Source of the DNA: a virus
Direction: 5' to 3' (one strand)
Length of the DNA stretch: 45,743 bases
IMG/VR virus record: IMGVR_UViG_3300031963_000272
Span: 1 to 45,743 of that record
Shown: positions 23,406 through 32,148 of the stretch, piece by piece
Numbering within the stretch: the first letter of the stretch is position 1
How the letters are laid out: the number at the start of each line of letters is the position of its first letter
The notes under the pieces: model-generated
Told to the model about the DNA's origin: nothing
Database searches by the model: none
Seen by the model: the letters and a program-made list of their open reading frames with translations, nothing else
Translations under genes and position numbers: made by a program

Positions 23406-23909
23406 TCAAACAAACCTTGCTAAAGGCGGAGTCGCAAACCCGCTCTTACCAAAATCAGCTTGACGCATCGCAAGGTTTTGGGCCATGATTTGACGACCGC
23501 GTTCCTGTGCGCCCACGCCACCAGCTTGTGCTCCAGAGAATTGAGCGTCTTCAAACTCTGTAAAACGAGTGATAGGAGCGCCGGTAAGCATATCGTATTT
23601 TTTGGTGAAGGTTTCCAGGCCTAAACCGCCGAGCATATTTTCGCGATTAGCTTGAACCACCATTTTAGATTGTTGTTCAGCGGCTTCCCTTGCCTCTTGG
23701 GCAGCACTTTTTGCCCCCTTGCCACTGGCCGCACCACCAGCAAGAGAACCTATACCAGAAAGACCTGCACTAACAAGGGTTGCTGTTCCGGGATCAATCA
23801 TGCTTCCTCCTAAAGGTGCGCCAGAAAAACCTGATGATGAAAAGGGATCGCTTACATTCGTATAGCTCAAATTAGGAATTGAGCTTAGTGGCGTTCCATA
23901 TGATGCCAT
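23406..23909 (-). CDS. Gly-zipper containing late protein (possible internal virion protein)
   Basis: 167 aa. The stretch ATLVSAGLSGIGSLAGGAAS (about 43-62) is a small-residue hydrophobic helix, followed by an Ala/Glu coiled coil (KSAAQEAREAAEQQSKM). Podovirus internal core proteins that cross the host envelope often have such a zipper followed by a coiled coil, which is my reason for the label. No enzymatic motif is seen. Confidence 0.6.
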   Translation of the reverse strand: MASYGTPLSSIPNLSYTNVSDPFSSSGFSGAPLGGSMIDPGTATLVSAGLSGIGSLAGGAASGKGAKSAAQEAREAAEQQSKMVVQANRENMLGGLGLETFTKKYDMLTGAPITRFTEFEDAQFSGAQAGGVGAQERGRQIMAQNLAMRQADFGKSGFATPPLARFV

Positions 23910-23924
23910 TATTCTACTCCTTTA

Positions 23925-24386
23925 TTATGCGAGCCATTTACGACCTGCATAAGGATTGTTTGAGTAGACCTGGGCCAGCAACTCAGGAGTCCTTCCGCGA
24001 ATAGACATTTCATAAGCTCTGATTGGAGTGACCGCATTAATTGCGTTTTGGAATATGTTATTAATCTGACCGCCTACAAGTTGAGCAACTTTATAAGGCC
24101 TCTGCATTGCTTCTGCTTCCTGCGCTTCACGTTTACGCATCTCTTGAACTTCGGTGAACAAGGTTTTCTCGCGTTGATAAGCCTGCTCGTTAGCAAATTG
24201 TTGGATTTGACCCAAGGCGCCAAACATTCTTACGTTTGGATCCTCTGATTGGATCATATTACCTATTACATTTTGAGCACCAAAGCCACCTGTATAACCA
24301 GGCGTCAAGGTATTCTGAAAGACGTTCGGACTAGTGCCTGTGCTGCCAGGGGGATTAAAACCAGCAATAGGAGAAGGATTTGCCAT
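23925..24386 (-). CDS. late protein, unknown function
   Basis: 153 aa from ATG 24386, two bases after the preceding stop. The N-terminus is Pro/Gly/Thr-rich and the middle is a long Gln/Glu/Arg helix (FANEQAYQREKTLFTEVQEM), followed by YEMSIRGRTPELLAQVYSNN. It is one of a set of adjacent late proteins with similar design (flexible N-terminus, helical middle). Function unknown. Confidence 0.62.
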   Translation of the reverse strand: MANPSPIAGFNPPGSTGTSPNVFQNTLTPGYTGGFGAQNVIGNMIQSEDPNVRMFGALGQIQQFANEQAYQREKTLFTEVQEMRKREAQEAEAMQRPYKVAQLVGGQINNIFQNAINAVTPIRAYEMSIRGRTPELLAQVYSNNPYAGRKWLA

Positions 24387-24388
24387 GA

Positions 24389-25417
24389 TCAACCAATCGA
24401 TACGTTGGGAGCAGCAAGCGCAGTCACATATGGGTTGGTGGCGATAGCTTGACGCATTAATGCACCGCGTTCCCGTTGTGCATCTAACATCATGTTACCA
24501 GCAGTACCAAGAACCATCTGCTGCATGTAAGCGTTGTTTTGTGTGTTGATCAATGCCTGGCTACGGGCAAGATCAGCATTTTGCTCAGCTTGTACCAGAG
24601 GGAAATCACGTTGGCGATTCAAATAATCTTGATCGCTAATTTGTTTGTTCAGATCGATAAGAGCACTGGTACGAGTACCAAGAGCATTACGATATTGTGT
24701 CTCACCCAGCTCGCCAAGCTGCTGCATGTACTTCAGCTGTTGAGCAGACGCATTGAGTGGAAGGTCACCAAAAGGTGTGGGGATACTAACGGCTTGTGGA
24801 GTTTTTTCAAGTGCTGCCTTGGTGGCATTCACAGCACCTCCACCGACCATGGAGCCAACGAAAGAACCAGCGGCAACACCTAAAGGACCAAGAGGTGCAC
24901 CTAGTAAACCGCCAACCAAAGCTCCGCCCGAACTTCCAGCAGCACCGGCAATATCACCTTGCATAAGTGCGGGAACACCGGCAAGAATTGCGCCGCCACC
25001 AGCAAGTGCTCCAGTAGGAACCCTGCCAAGTAAACCACCTGCTGCACGAAGAGCAGTTCCTGTTTTACCTGCCGCTTGTGTTCCTGCTGCTCTTGCTGCT
25101 TGCGTAGCTTGTTGAGCAGAAGATCCAGTACTAGAAAATAGAGCCTGTACTTGAGTCGCGGGTCCTACTCCGACGGTGCGGATTAAAGCAGGATCAACCC
25201 CAGCCTTGCGAGCGGCACGTAAGTCACGATAACCAGGCGTTTTACCTACTCCAGCTACTTGCTGAGCAACTGCTTCTGCTGCCATTTGCTGCGCAGCAAC
25301 GGCAGGATCTAAACTTACATCTGTAAAAGCACCGCCAGCTTGTGGAGAACGCACACGTGGATTTACTGGCGACTGAAGACCAAAAGTTGGATTGGTGGGA
25401 TCAATAGAGTAATACAC
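24389..25417 (-). CDS. Ala/Gly-rich zipper protein, probable ejected or internal virion protein
   Basis: 342 aa from GTG 25417. Residues about 115-200 are a long Ala/Gly run with clear G-zipper spacing (LAGGGAILAGVPALMQGDIA, then GALVGGLLGAPLGPLGVAAG). The last 120 residues form a Gln/Asn/Arg-rich helical region (YMQQLGELGETQYRNALGTR). A hydrophobic zipper plus helical tail is the design of phage proteins that form a channel across the cell envelope. The protein is not otherwise recognised. Confidence 0.65.
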   Translation of the reverse strand: MYYSIDPTNPTFGLQSPVNPRVRSPQAGGAFTDVSLDPAVAAQQMAAEAVAQQVAGVGKTPGYRDLRAARKAGVDPALIRTVGVGPATQVQALFSSTGSSAQQATQAARAAGTQAAGKTGTALRAAGGLLGRVPTGALAGGGAILAGVPALMQGDIAGAAGSSGGALVGGLLGAPLGPLGVAAGSFVGSMVGGGAVNATKAALEKTPQAVSIPTPFGDLPLNASAQQLKYMQQLGELGETQYRNALGTRTSALIDLNKQISDQDYLNRQRDFPLVQAEQNADLARSQALINTQNNAYMQQMVLGTAGNMMLDAQRERGALMRQAIATNPYVTALAAPNVSIG

Positions 25418-25434
25418 TTTTACGTCTACTTTTT

Positions 25435-26370
25435 CTAAATTCTATCAGAACCCATCATTTCATATTCAGCAGTTGTAGGTAATTGTGGCCGATTACCAGA
25501 TGCAATTGCTTCGTTAATAGCATTACCGCCAGCAACACCTGTCAAGGAACCTGCCAAGGCACCAATTGCACCACGGATAGCGCGTTGTTTTGGAGTACTT
25601 GCTCTCGCTGTAGCAGCCCCAATATTGGCTCCAGCGCTACCGCCAACAAATCCTGCAACCATTGGGACCGATACAGGGAAACCAAGGACACGAGCTTCTG
25701 GATAACCTTGTAAATTCTCTCCTGTACCTTTGATAATGCCGAGACCCAGTAAACCCTTGTCCTGGTACAAGAAATTCATATAATTAGCGTAACGCTGTGG
25801 TGTTAAAGACGGGATATCTTGTTTTGCTGTTTCATACTTCAACGGATCACCTGTGCGCTGCAGGAAGAAACGCTCAAAAAGCTCTTGGCCCGGTTGAGCA
25901 GTCTGCCTTCTGTCATCAGCACCAACAGGTGAGTATCGTTGAGCAAAACCTTTGGGCCTGCCGTATTCCTCAGGATTTGTAATGTCGAATGTACCAGCAG
26001 CAGCTACGGCTGGTATGGCAACACCAAGAGCGGCTACAGCGCGTCCAGTGGGTGTATCAATGCCTTGTACACCTAATTCCGTAACACGTTGAGCAATGGC
26101 AAGAGGATGGTTCCAACGCCACCAATATGTACGTGTGCCATCATTTGCCACATCAATCAGCATGCGTGACGAATAGGCACCAAGGAATTGGGCGGGTGTT
26201 TCACGCGCAGATACGCCCTTAGCCGCAATAGCCTCTTTGAAACGTGGATCTAAAACACTTTCTCCATAGCCAAGGCCTTGCCTTGCCATACGAGTTTGTG
26301 CAATGTCAGCTTTTTTAAAGCCGCGCTTGTATTGCTTTGCTTGTTGATTTAAAAACTCAAGTGGGTTCAT
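25435..26370 (-). CDS. Gly-zipper late protein, possible virion protein
   Basis: 311 aa. Two zipper stretches are visible: VAALGVAIPAVAAAGTF (about 107-125) and, near the end, VAGFVGGSAGANIGAATARA, then GAIGALAGSLTGVAGGNAIN. Between them is a Tyr/Gln/Arg-rich soluble part (YANYMNFLYQDKGLLGLGII). Start ATG 26370 overlaps the stop of the 194-aa gene as ATGA. It probably works with the other zipper proteins of this cluster. Confidence 0.63.
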   Translation of the reverse strand: MNPLEFLNQQAKQYKRGFKKADIAQTRMARQGLGYGESVLDPRFKEAIAAKGVSARETPAQFLGAYSSRMLIDVANDGTRTYWWRWNHPLAIAQRVTELGVQGIDTPTGRAVAALGVAIPAVAAAGTFDITNPEEYGRPKGFAQRYSPVGADDRRQTAQPGQELFERFFLQRTGDPLKYETAKQDIPSLTPQRYANYMNFLYQDKGLLGLGIIKGTGENLQGYPEARVLGFPVSVPMVAGFVGGSAGANIGAATARASTPKQRAIRGAIGALAGSLTGVAGGNAINEAIASGNRPQLPTTAEYEMMGSDRI

Positions 26371-26951
26371 AGCCCTAAGTCCATCCCCGTTTGTTTCAAT
26401 AAGGTTGCAATACGAGCTGGCACAGGAAGCGCAGTTTCAGATACTTGTGGTGTTAAGTAGTCATTCAGGAATTCAATACCTGCCATTTGGAATTGTGTCC
26501 CAGGGGAAACCGCTTGTGGTGTTTGTAGATTATTGATTTCTTGCCTTTGCATCATTTGATGCATCAACGTTTGTTCTTGCGAATTAACTGTCGGTTCAAC
26601 AGCAGGACCAAAAGGAAGTAGGCTTGCGCCAAGCTGAGAGGAGAGTATCATGCCACCAATATTGGCAGCACCTTCAAGCCTGGAAGGTTCTAGGGCAGGC
26701 GTTAAGTTGCCAGCAGAATCACGTACAAAGTTAGTAGTGGATTGTTTTGGTGGCCTTGCTGCACGTGCAAGTTTAGTAAGAGGATAAGAGACAGCAAAAT
26801 CAAGGGCAGCAGAACCAAGGCCCATGACGGGGCCACCTGCCATGGCGCCAAAAACACCGGACAGTGCGCTGCCAGGGAGAATCCCACTGACAACACTTGG
26901 AAGGCCTGGAGTTTGGTTTTTAGCTGCTCTACCTAAGCCCGCAATTCTCAC
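26367..26951 (-). CDS. Gly-zipper late protein
   Basis: 194 aa from GTG 26951, overlapping the previous stop as GTGA. The N-terminus has GSALSGVFGAMAGGPVMGLG, a zipper, followed by a basic patch (LTKLARAARPPKQS), then a second hydrophobic part (LSSQLGASLLPFGPAV) and a Gln-rich helix. Same design as its two downstream neighbours. Confidence 0.62.
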   Translation of the reverse strand: MRIAGLGRAAKNQTPGLPSVVSGILPGSALSGVFGAMAGGPVMGLGSAALDFAVSYPLTKLARAARPPKQSTTNFVRDSAGNLTPALEPSRLEGAANIGGMILSSQLGASLLPFGPAVEPTVNSQEQTLMHQMMQRQEINNLQTPQAVSPGTQFQMAGIEFLNDYLTPQVSETALPVPARIATLLKQTGMDLGL

Positions 26952-27562
26952 GTCTTTTTCTTGTTGCTTTCTACTATTGTAGACGGAGGTTCGTTATTCT
27001 TTTTATACGTTTCTTTGGAATTAACAGAAGACAAGGGGGCGCCCGTGCTTCCTTTCGACATTAATTGAGCAACTGAAGTTTTGCCTTGTTCTTCGTTTTT
27101 AACTTGCTTAACCGCAGAAGACATCAGGAAATCGCGAGGATCTGGATCAGATGCTCTAGGCATTGGGTTTTTAATCTTCTTTTCTGGCGGGATGGTGGGA
27201 CTTAAGCGATAAGAGTCTGGCCACAGTGGGTTAAAGCCAGGTTGTTCTTCTGGACGTTGAGAAGTTAATGCACGCCCATTCGCAAAGTCGTATTCAGCAA
27301 CACGATTGAAGTTGGGGAGACCTGCAAAAACTTCGTATTCTTCAGGTGTGTTGCCAACAAAATTAAGACGCGGGTTTAAAGATAACTTACGCGTCATCAT
27401 CTTGCGCAGCAAGTCAGCTTGCGTAAAGCGCGATGGGTTCCAGGGATATTGACCAGACCCTGCAGGCGAAAGAAAAAGCTCATCAAAGTTGAGAACCTTT
27501 CTCTGTACAAAAGTATCGTCTCTGATGTAACGATCTAAAGCAAGCCTATGATCTTTTGCCAT
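26948..27562 (-). CDS. late protein, unknown function
   Basis: 204 aa, hydrophilic, with no zipper and no membrane segment. It starts MAKDHRLALDRYIRDDTFVQ and has Pro/Asn-rich middle and a Lys/Ser/Asn-rich C-terminus. It is coupled on both sides by overlaps (one base with the 73-aa gene, four bases with the 194-aa gene). Function unknown. Confidence 0.62.
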   Translation of the reverse strand: MAKDHRLALDRYIRDDTFVQRKVLNFDELFLSPAGSGQYPWNPSRFTQADLLRKMMTRKLSLNPRLNFVGNTPEEYEVFAGLPNFNRVAEYDFANGRALTSQRPEEQPGFNPLWPDSYRLSPTIPPEKKIKNPMPRASDPDPRDFLMSSAVKQVKNEEQGKTSVAQLMSKGSTGAPLSSVNSKETYKKNNEPPSTIVESNKKKT

Positions 27563-27783
27563 TACGATTTAGATTCTTTTTTCTTCTTTTGTAATCCTAC
27601 TAAAGTCTGACGCAACCGTGCTTGTTTTACAGTTTTTTCGTCGTACTCATCAGGATTAGAAAGAACGTTTTCCTGGAGCTGAGCGGAAGTGATGCCTTTG
27701 CGTTTGGCTTTGGCTGTGAAGGCGCCTTCCTTCATGTCCAGGCCTTGGATCCACTTCTTGTCTTTCTTTTTTTTGTTAGTCAT
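27562..27783 (-). CDS. small basic conserved phage protein
   Basis: 73 aa, strongly basic at both ends. WIQGLDMKEGAFTAKAKRKG is a pattern that recurs in small phage proteins (a WI...MKKGALT-type motif followed by a helix), usually near structural genes and of unknown role. Overlaps its neighbours by four bases (ATGA) and one base, so it is an integral gene of the late operon. Confidence 0.7.
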   Translation of the reverse strand: MTNKKKKDKKWIQGLDMKEGAFTAKAKRKGITSAQLQENVLSNPDEYDEKTVKQARLRQTLVGLQKKKKESKS

Positions 27784-30755
27784 GACTTGCCAGTATTTAG
27801 ATATTCTAATAGAAGATCCAATCCTCGACCCTCAATACCAAGTTGACGAGGATCGGCGGGATAAGTACGAACAGGGCCACCACGACGATACGCAGAACGC
27901 ATCAGATCATCGCGCCAATCTTCTGCTCCAGGATTAATACCGTAGCGCGGAACATTGGTAATAGTTTCCCCACGGAAACCAAGTGCTTTAGCTGGCTTAT
28001 CCATACGCGGATAAGCAATCCTCTGTCCTTGGGGAGTGAGCTGTGTAACAGGAAGACCGCCTGCACCTTGTACGGTTCGTTGAGCCATGCCGCCAATGCG
28101 AGATAAACCTGCAGATTGTGTGATAGGACCAATAGGCGCAGGCTCTATGCCGGTAACAAATTCTTGTTGTGGATACAAGCTGAAGTAACGCGATTTTTCA
28201 CCACGGCGGGTCAAATCAATGCTTTGTGCAGGAGCACCGATATCACGTCGGATACCAGGGGATGCTGTCGTTGGAGGAGCGACGACAACAGTACCTCCGC
28301 CCATCTCACCAATAAACGGACTTAAGGGAGTTGTTGCGCTAACACCTTGACGGTACTGCGAATAGAGAGTCCTCTTACTTGGATCAATGCCGGGCATGCC
28401 CAGAGGAGGGCGAGACGGTCCTTGAGCAGGTGGCGGAATCGGGCCAGGGAGTCTTGTTGGTGTTACGTATGGCTCAGCAGCTCTAAGGCCTTTTGCTTGA
28501 AGACCACCGGCAATGGCATCTGCTAAGAAGGCTTGTGAATTTGCTTCCACTTGAGCGGCAATATCACGATTAGCTCGTGTGCCGGCAACGTTGTAAACGG
28601 TACCGAGTACATCGGGATTATCTTGCGTTAAATAACGACCTGTAGGAGTCCCAATGGAGCCGGTAATAGGAGGCGTCCTAAGCACAGTATTTGCTTTGCT
28701 CTTACCTGTAAAGATGACAGGACCTGCCGCTTCTGCTGCCGCACCTGTGTATACATCAGATGCACCAAGGATCGGGCCTAATTCCTCATCAGATGCATAT
28801 CCAGTACGTAACTGTTGAACAGAGGGTAATACGGGCAGTGGCTCAGAAGGATCCACGATCATGCCACGACGTAACGTCTCCATTGAACGAGCAATATCTT
28901 GTGCAGGACCAGGGGCAAGAGTTGGGCGTAAATTGCGACTGCCTTCCAGAATTTCTTGTGTTGCAGCAATAGAAGCACGTGCACGATCTAAAGCATCTAA
29001 CTGCAAACGCGTTGGTTCTGGATTTTTTACTGCTCTGGTTTGCAATAGTTGAGATGCAAACCTTGTGGTGTCTGCATCTAGTTTTGTAATTGGTTGGTTA
29101 TTGGCCAGTGCTTGTTGGCCTTGTAAAACTAAATCTGTTAGTTCTGCGTCAGAGGCAGATCTGAGTTTATTTAAACGCTCGGCCCTGGCTTTGTATTGTG
29201 CACCTTGCTCTTGTCGAACTTTTAAACCTGTGTCTGCAGATGCAAAGGTTCCGCCAATGTCTTGATAGATGATGTCACCAAGGGCATTAATTTTGCCACC
29301 ACGGAGAGAACGTCCTCGCATGTTGGTATCAATAACACCCTTTTCACCAAGGAGTAAAGACTCTACGTCTTCGCCTAAATTTGCTGCTTGAGCAGCAAGT
29401 AACTCGGCCCGTTGACGGGCGTTATCAACATCTCGCAACTCAGGATTTAACTCTTCTCTATATTTTTTATTAAAGGCAGCGGCAAATTCTTGAGGAGATA
29501 ACTGTTGGCTAATTACTGGACTTTCTGCTTGGAGTTCCGCAAGTATTTGATTGGCTTCACTTTGAAGAGTTTGCGCCCTTTCAATACGATCACGTACTTG
29601 TGCAGCCTGCCTTTTGTTTTCTGCAGAGTAATCAAAGTCGGTATCAACTTCTTGTGAACGCAGATATTGGCGAGCCTCTTGCACTAAAGGATCTTGTTCT
29701 TGCTCCAGGCCCAAGGCTCTAGGTGAAATACGTACCGCTTGCTTCTGTTGTAAATCAAGTACGGTTAAACCTTCTGCTTGGTCAACAGGAATGCCATCTG
29801 GTAATTGAGCGGCAGCTCGATTGATTGCCTCATCAGGTACATAAGCACTCATTCGAGATGGATTTGCTTGCGCACTGTTCTCAAGCATCTCAACCTGGCT
29901 CATATCCAGATCTTCGTTACGACTAAGCTGAGCTTTCATGCGTCCCGTCATCTGATCTTCACCAGACTCCAAAGCGCTTAAAGCTTGGTTGGATACAACA
30001 GGACGAATTGCTTCTTGTGTAGTAACCAGGGATTCATTTCTGATCTGACCAACTAAATCCCAAAGATCTTTGCGTTTTTGTCCTTGAACACTTGCTTGCT
30101 GCCTGGCAAGTTCGCTACGTGCTGCAGGATTACTAAAAGCATTAACTTCGTCAATTAAATCGCCTGCCATCTGTTCGGCAATACGATTTGCGACAAACTC
30201 TTGTGCATAACCAGGCTCTGCCGTAAGCCCAGCCAAAAGATCAGGACGTTCTGCAGCGGCAGGTAAGGATCTAACAATACCTGGTGCAGCAGACTCCCTA
30301 GGTTCTCTTGTTGGTACACGGCCAAAGGCAGGAGAAGAACGAATAAAATCTTCGAGATTTTGCTGGTTAAGATCTGTCTGCACAACGCCAGTGGGACGTT
30401 CAGCCCTTGCTTGACGCGCAAAATTTTCTGCGGTGCGCACACGATCTGTTTCTTTTATATTTTGGACAGACTGCGCCCCCTTGGAAGTAACGGGAGGAGG
30501 TGTCGATGGAGCAACTTGGGTACGCTTGCGGCCTAAAGACCCTGCAAGACGCATGCCACCCGCTAAAGCACCTAAGCCAAGAGCTGCAGCACCCAGGATG
30601 CCGGGCAGATTCGACTCTTCTTGCGGTGCACGGAGCTGATTACGGCGAAACTCAAGAACTTCCGGTGCAACTTGCGCTTTTTCTTCCGGATCTTCGGGAT
30701 AGGGAGTACCAGTGGCGCGGCTGTAGGCGGCATAGTCGGCAGGAGATAACGCCAT
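27780..30755 (-). CDS. 991-aa late protein, probable large virion protein
   Basis: 991 aa, first gene of the leftward late block. After a short N-terminus there is one small-residue hydrophobic helix (LPGILGAAALGLGALAGGMR, about 50-70). A 500-residue helical region rich in Gln, Glu, Arg and Ala follows (for example LRSASDAELTDLVLQGQQAL). The last 250 residues are Pro/Gly/Thr-rich and flexible. Size, the membrane-type helix and the long helical body recall large podovirus internal or ejection proteins. No lytic or protease motif was seen. Confidence 0.7.
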   Translation of the reverse strand: MALSPADYAAYSRATGTPYPEDPEEKAQVAPEVLEFRRNQLRAPQEESNLPGILGAAALGLGALAGGMRLAGSLGRKRTQVAPSTPPPVTSKGAQSVQNIKETDRVRTAENFARQARAERPTGVVQTDLNQQNLEDFIRSSPAFGRVPTREPRESAAPGIVRSLPAAAERPDLLAGLTAEPGYAQEFVANRIAEQMAGDLIDEVNAFSNPAARSELARQQASVQGQKRKDLWDLVGQIRNESLVTTQEAIRPVVSNQALSALESGEDQMTGRMKAQLSRNEDLDMSQVEMLENSAQANPSRMSAYVPDEAINRAAAQLPDGIPVDQAEGLTVLDLQQKQAVRISPRALGLEQEQDPLVQEARQYLRSQEVDTDFDYSAENKRQAAQVRDRIERAQTLQSEANQILAELQAESPVISQQLSPQEFAAAFNKKYREELNPELRDVDNARQRAELLAAQAANLGEDVESLLLGEKGVIDTNMRGRSLRGGKINALGDIIYQDIGGTFASADTGLKVRQEQGAQYKARAERLNKLRSASDAELTDLVLQGQQALANNQPITKLDADTTRFASQLLQTRAVKNPEPTRLQLDALDRARASIAATQEILEGSRNLRPTLAPGPAQDIARSMETLRRGMIVDPSEPLPVLPSVQQLRTGYASDEELGPILGASDVYTGAAAEAAGPVIFTGKSKANTVLRTPPITGSIGTPTGRYLTQDNPDVLGTVYNVAGTRANRDIAAQVEANSQAFLADAIAGGLQAKGLRAAEPYVTPTRLPGPIPPPAQGPSRPPLGMPGIDPSKRTLYSQYRQGVSATTPLSPFIGEMGGGTVVVAPPTTASPGIRRDIGAPAQSIDLTRRGEKSRYFSLYPQQEFVTGIEPAPIGPITQSAGLSRIGGMAQRTVQGAGGLPVTQLTPQGQRIAYPRMDKPAKALGFRGETITNVPRYGINPGAEDWRDDLMRSAYRRGGPVRTYPADPRQLGIEGRGLDLLLEYLNTGKS

Positions 30756-30882
30756 TGGTTTTTATCTGTTGTATATCCTTGTTATTTGTATTTTAAGCTC
30801 AAAAATTTAGGAAAATATCTGCGTTAGACTATTACCAAGAAAAGTTTTAGACCCCATTTGGGTTTTTATAAATTTTTAGACA
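30756..30882. promoter_or_regulatory. divergent control region between late and rightward blocks
   Basis: 127 AT-rich bases separate the starts of the 991-aa late gene and the rightward 68-aa gene, so both transcripts should begin here or beyond. I see several AT-rich boxes (TAAAAT, TATACA leftward) but no clear paired -35/-10. At 30852-30864 ACCC/GGGT forms a short hairpin followed by T-rich sequence, a possible weak terminator or attenuator in the leader of the 68-aa gene. Confidence 0.45.
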
Positions 30883-31089
30883 ATGGAAGAACGTGATAGG
30901 GCACAAAGGGTTATTGGTCTTGAGGCAATTAAGGCCAAAGCAGAAGAATTAGCCGATCAAGGGGCTGACGCCCTGGAGGTACGTACTTTTATCAAGGGTG
31001 CCAGGGGGGAATTAGCCCGTCAGAAGCCTGATTGGCAGCAGTACGCCAAGGCGGTAGCAGCATCTGAAGCAGCGCAAAGCACGTTTTAA
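30883..31089 (+). CDS. small helical protein
   Basis: 68 aa, all helical: EERDRAQRVIGLEAIKAKAE, then LEVRTFIKGARGELARQKPD, then WQQYAKAVAASEAA. It is Ala/Glu/Arg-rich. It is the only gene between the divergent control region and a strong terminator, so it is a separate transcription unit, probably expressed early or as a regulator. No family recognised. Confidence 0.62.
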   Translation: MEERDRAQRVIGLEAIKAKAEELADQGADALEVRTFIKGARGELARQKPDWQQYAKAVAASEAAQSTF

Positions 31090-31113
31090 ACACAAAATCA
31101 AATAATTAACACA

Positions 31114-31139
31114 GCCGGGGCCAAGACCCCGGCATTTTT
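31114..31139 (+). terminator. rho-independent terminator
   Basis: GCCGGGG, loop CCAAGA, CCCCGGC is a perfect 7-bp GC stem followed by ATTTTTG. It ends the 68-aa transcription unit, 25 bases after its stop. Confidence 0.9.
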
Positions 31140-31599
31140 GTCTATATTCTTGGGCAAAATCCTTGGTATGCCTACATTTTTTAGGTGTTATGTACAGCTT
31201 GATACCAAAAGAGCGGCCCTATAGGGTCAAAAAAGGGAATAAATTTTCCTGACGCTTCTCCAACACCCTACGCGAGGAGAATTGCGTATAGAAAAAAAGA
31301 AAGGGGGTGGGGGTATCATTCGCTCCGCTCATTATGCGTGTAGAAGCATAAGTCAAAGAACGCTCACTTCGTTCGCTAAGGAGAGGAAGCGGAAGATTTG
31401 AGGACAGAATGTCATCATTCCAACACATTTACCCTTGATTTTGATACGAATTCGTATCGCGCGCGACCTCATCTAGGCTAGGCGTGCTAAGGGGACAGAC
31501 AGAACAGTTGTTCAAAGAATCAGTTGATTCTCGTCAAGCTGGACGTTAAACGTAGCCGTTACTTCTGCGCACGTCAGTCGCAGATCAAGAGGATCAATC
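31140..31599. promoter_or_regulatory. 460-base noncoding control region of the rightward block
   Basis: No convincing gene on either strand. It holds short inverted repeats (GAACG...CGTTC near 31350; GAATCA/TGATTC near 31517), a G-run (GGGGGTGGGGG near 31303), a 16-bp palindrome (separate entry), and a GAGGA ribosome site before ATG 31600. Near 31540 CTGGACGTTAAAC resembles the core of the pseudoknot elements at 38.8 and 39.7 kb. It probably holds the promoter and operators for the accessory operon. Confidence 0.5.
31443..31458. promoter_or_regulatory. 16-bp perfect palindrome (candidate operator)
   Basis: GATACGAATTCGTATC reads the same on both strands. It lies in the noncoding control region about 140 bases before the first gene of the rightward operon, directly followed by an alternating GC stretch. 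A binding site for a dimeric regulator, such as one of the HTH proteins, is the simplest reading. Confidence 0.55.
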
Positions 31600-31788
31600 A
31601 TGATCATCTACTTCACCCTGACTACAGATACTGCTGTGTATCAGTTCCAGGTGAACAAGGAGGAGAACTTGGTGCGTGTCACCAAGCTTGTCCTCAAAGG
31701 CCAAGAGTGGGGCGAGTGGCATCGCTCCACACTCATGACCGTAGACGCAGGGCGCAAGCTCGTGCGTCAACTACAGAAGACCAGGTGA
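31600..31788 (+). CDS. small protein, first gene of the accessory operon
   Basis: 62 aa. Beta-rich start (IIYFTLTTDTAVYQFQV) then charged helices (MTVDAGRKLVRQLQKT). GAGGA seven bases upstream of the ATG is a Shine-Dalgarno site, unlike most later genes in this operon. No family recognised. Its last codons pair with downstream RNA in element A1. Confidence 0.62.
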   Translation: MIIYFTLTTDTAVYQFQVNKEENLVRVTKLVLKGQEWGEWHRSTLMTVDAGRKLVRQLQKTR

Positions 31789-31851
31789 GTTATAGCTCCC
31801 AAGCCAGGTGCAATGCCTGGCTCTGGTTATTGCCCCCTGTGGAGATGGGCA
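31780..31851 (+). ncRNA. inter-cistronic RNA element A1
   Basis: An outer 5-bp helix is possible between ACCAG (31780-31784, before the stop) and CTGGT (31823-31827). It encloses a short GAG/CTC hairpin and a T-arm-like hairpin AGCCAGG, loop TGCAATG, CCTGGCT (31802-31822). TATTGCCC then pairs as TGCCC/GGGCA (31831-31851). The loop TGCAA matches the T-loop of the phage tRNA-Leu. Confidence 0.55.
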
Positions 31852-31870
31852 CCACACACACGGAGTAACC

Positions 31871-32068
31871 GTGGACTACACCGTCAACATCATCGAGCGT
31901 AACGGTCAGTACTTCCTCCAAGAAGTCTTTGCAGTTACTGAGTTCCAGTATGTGGAACAAGTGACTGCAGGTCCGTTCCAAGCTCGATGGCAAGCGGACG
32001 TGCAGCGCTCACAAGAGTACCCGGCATACCGGGGACTAACTGATGAGTACTGCCGTCTGCAACACTGA
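31871..32068 (+). CDS. small hypothetical protein
   Basis: 65 aa from GTG 31871, with CGGAG five bases upstream. The sequence (YTVNIIERNGQYFLQEVFAV, then FQARWQADVQRSQEYPAYRG) suggests a small alpha/beta protein. The frame runs further upstream but only through element A1, so the GTG is preferred. Function unknown. Confidence 0.6.
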   Translation: MDYTVNIIERNGQYFLQEVFAVTEFQYVEQVTAGPFQARWQADVQRSQEYPAYRGLTDEYCRLQH

Positions 32069-32131
32069 GTCCGTATAAGCGGCATTGGCAGGTGCAATCC
32101 CTGCCTTCAGTATTGCCACAATCCAGTGGCA
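32064..32131 (+). ncRNA. inter-cistronic RNA element A2
   Basis: Outer helix ACTGA (32064-32068, containing the stop codon) with TCAGT (32107-32111). Inside are CCG/CGG with loop TATAAG and the T-arm-like GGCAGG, loop TGCAATC, CCTGCC (32087-32105). A last hairpin TGCCAC, loop AATCCA, GTGGCA (32114-32131) follows. All stems differ in sequence from A1 yet keep pairing. Confidence 0.6.
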
Positions 32132-32148
32132 TCTACTCTATACCAACG

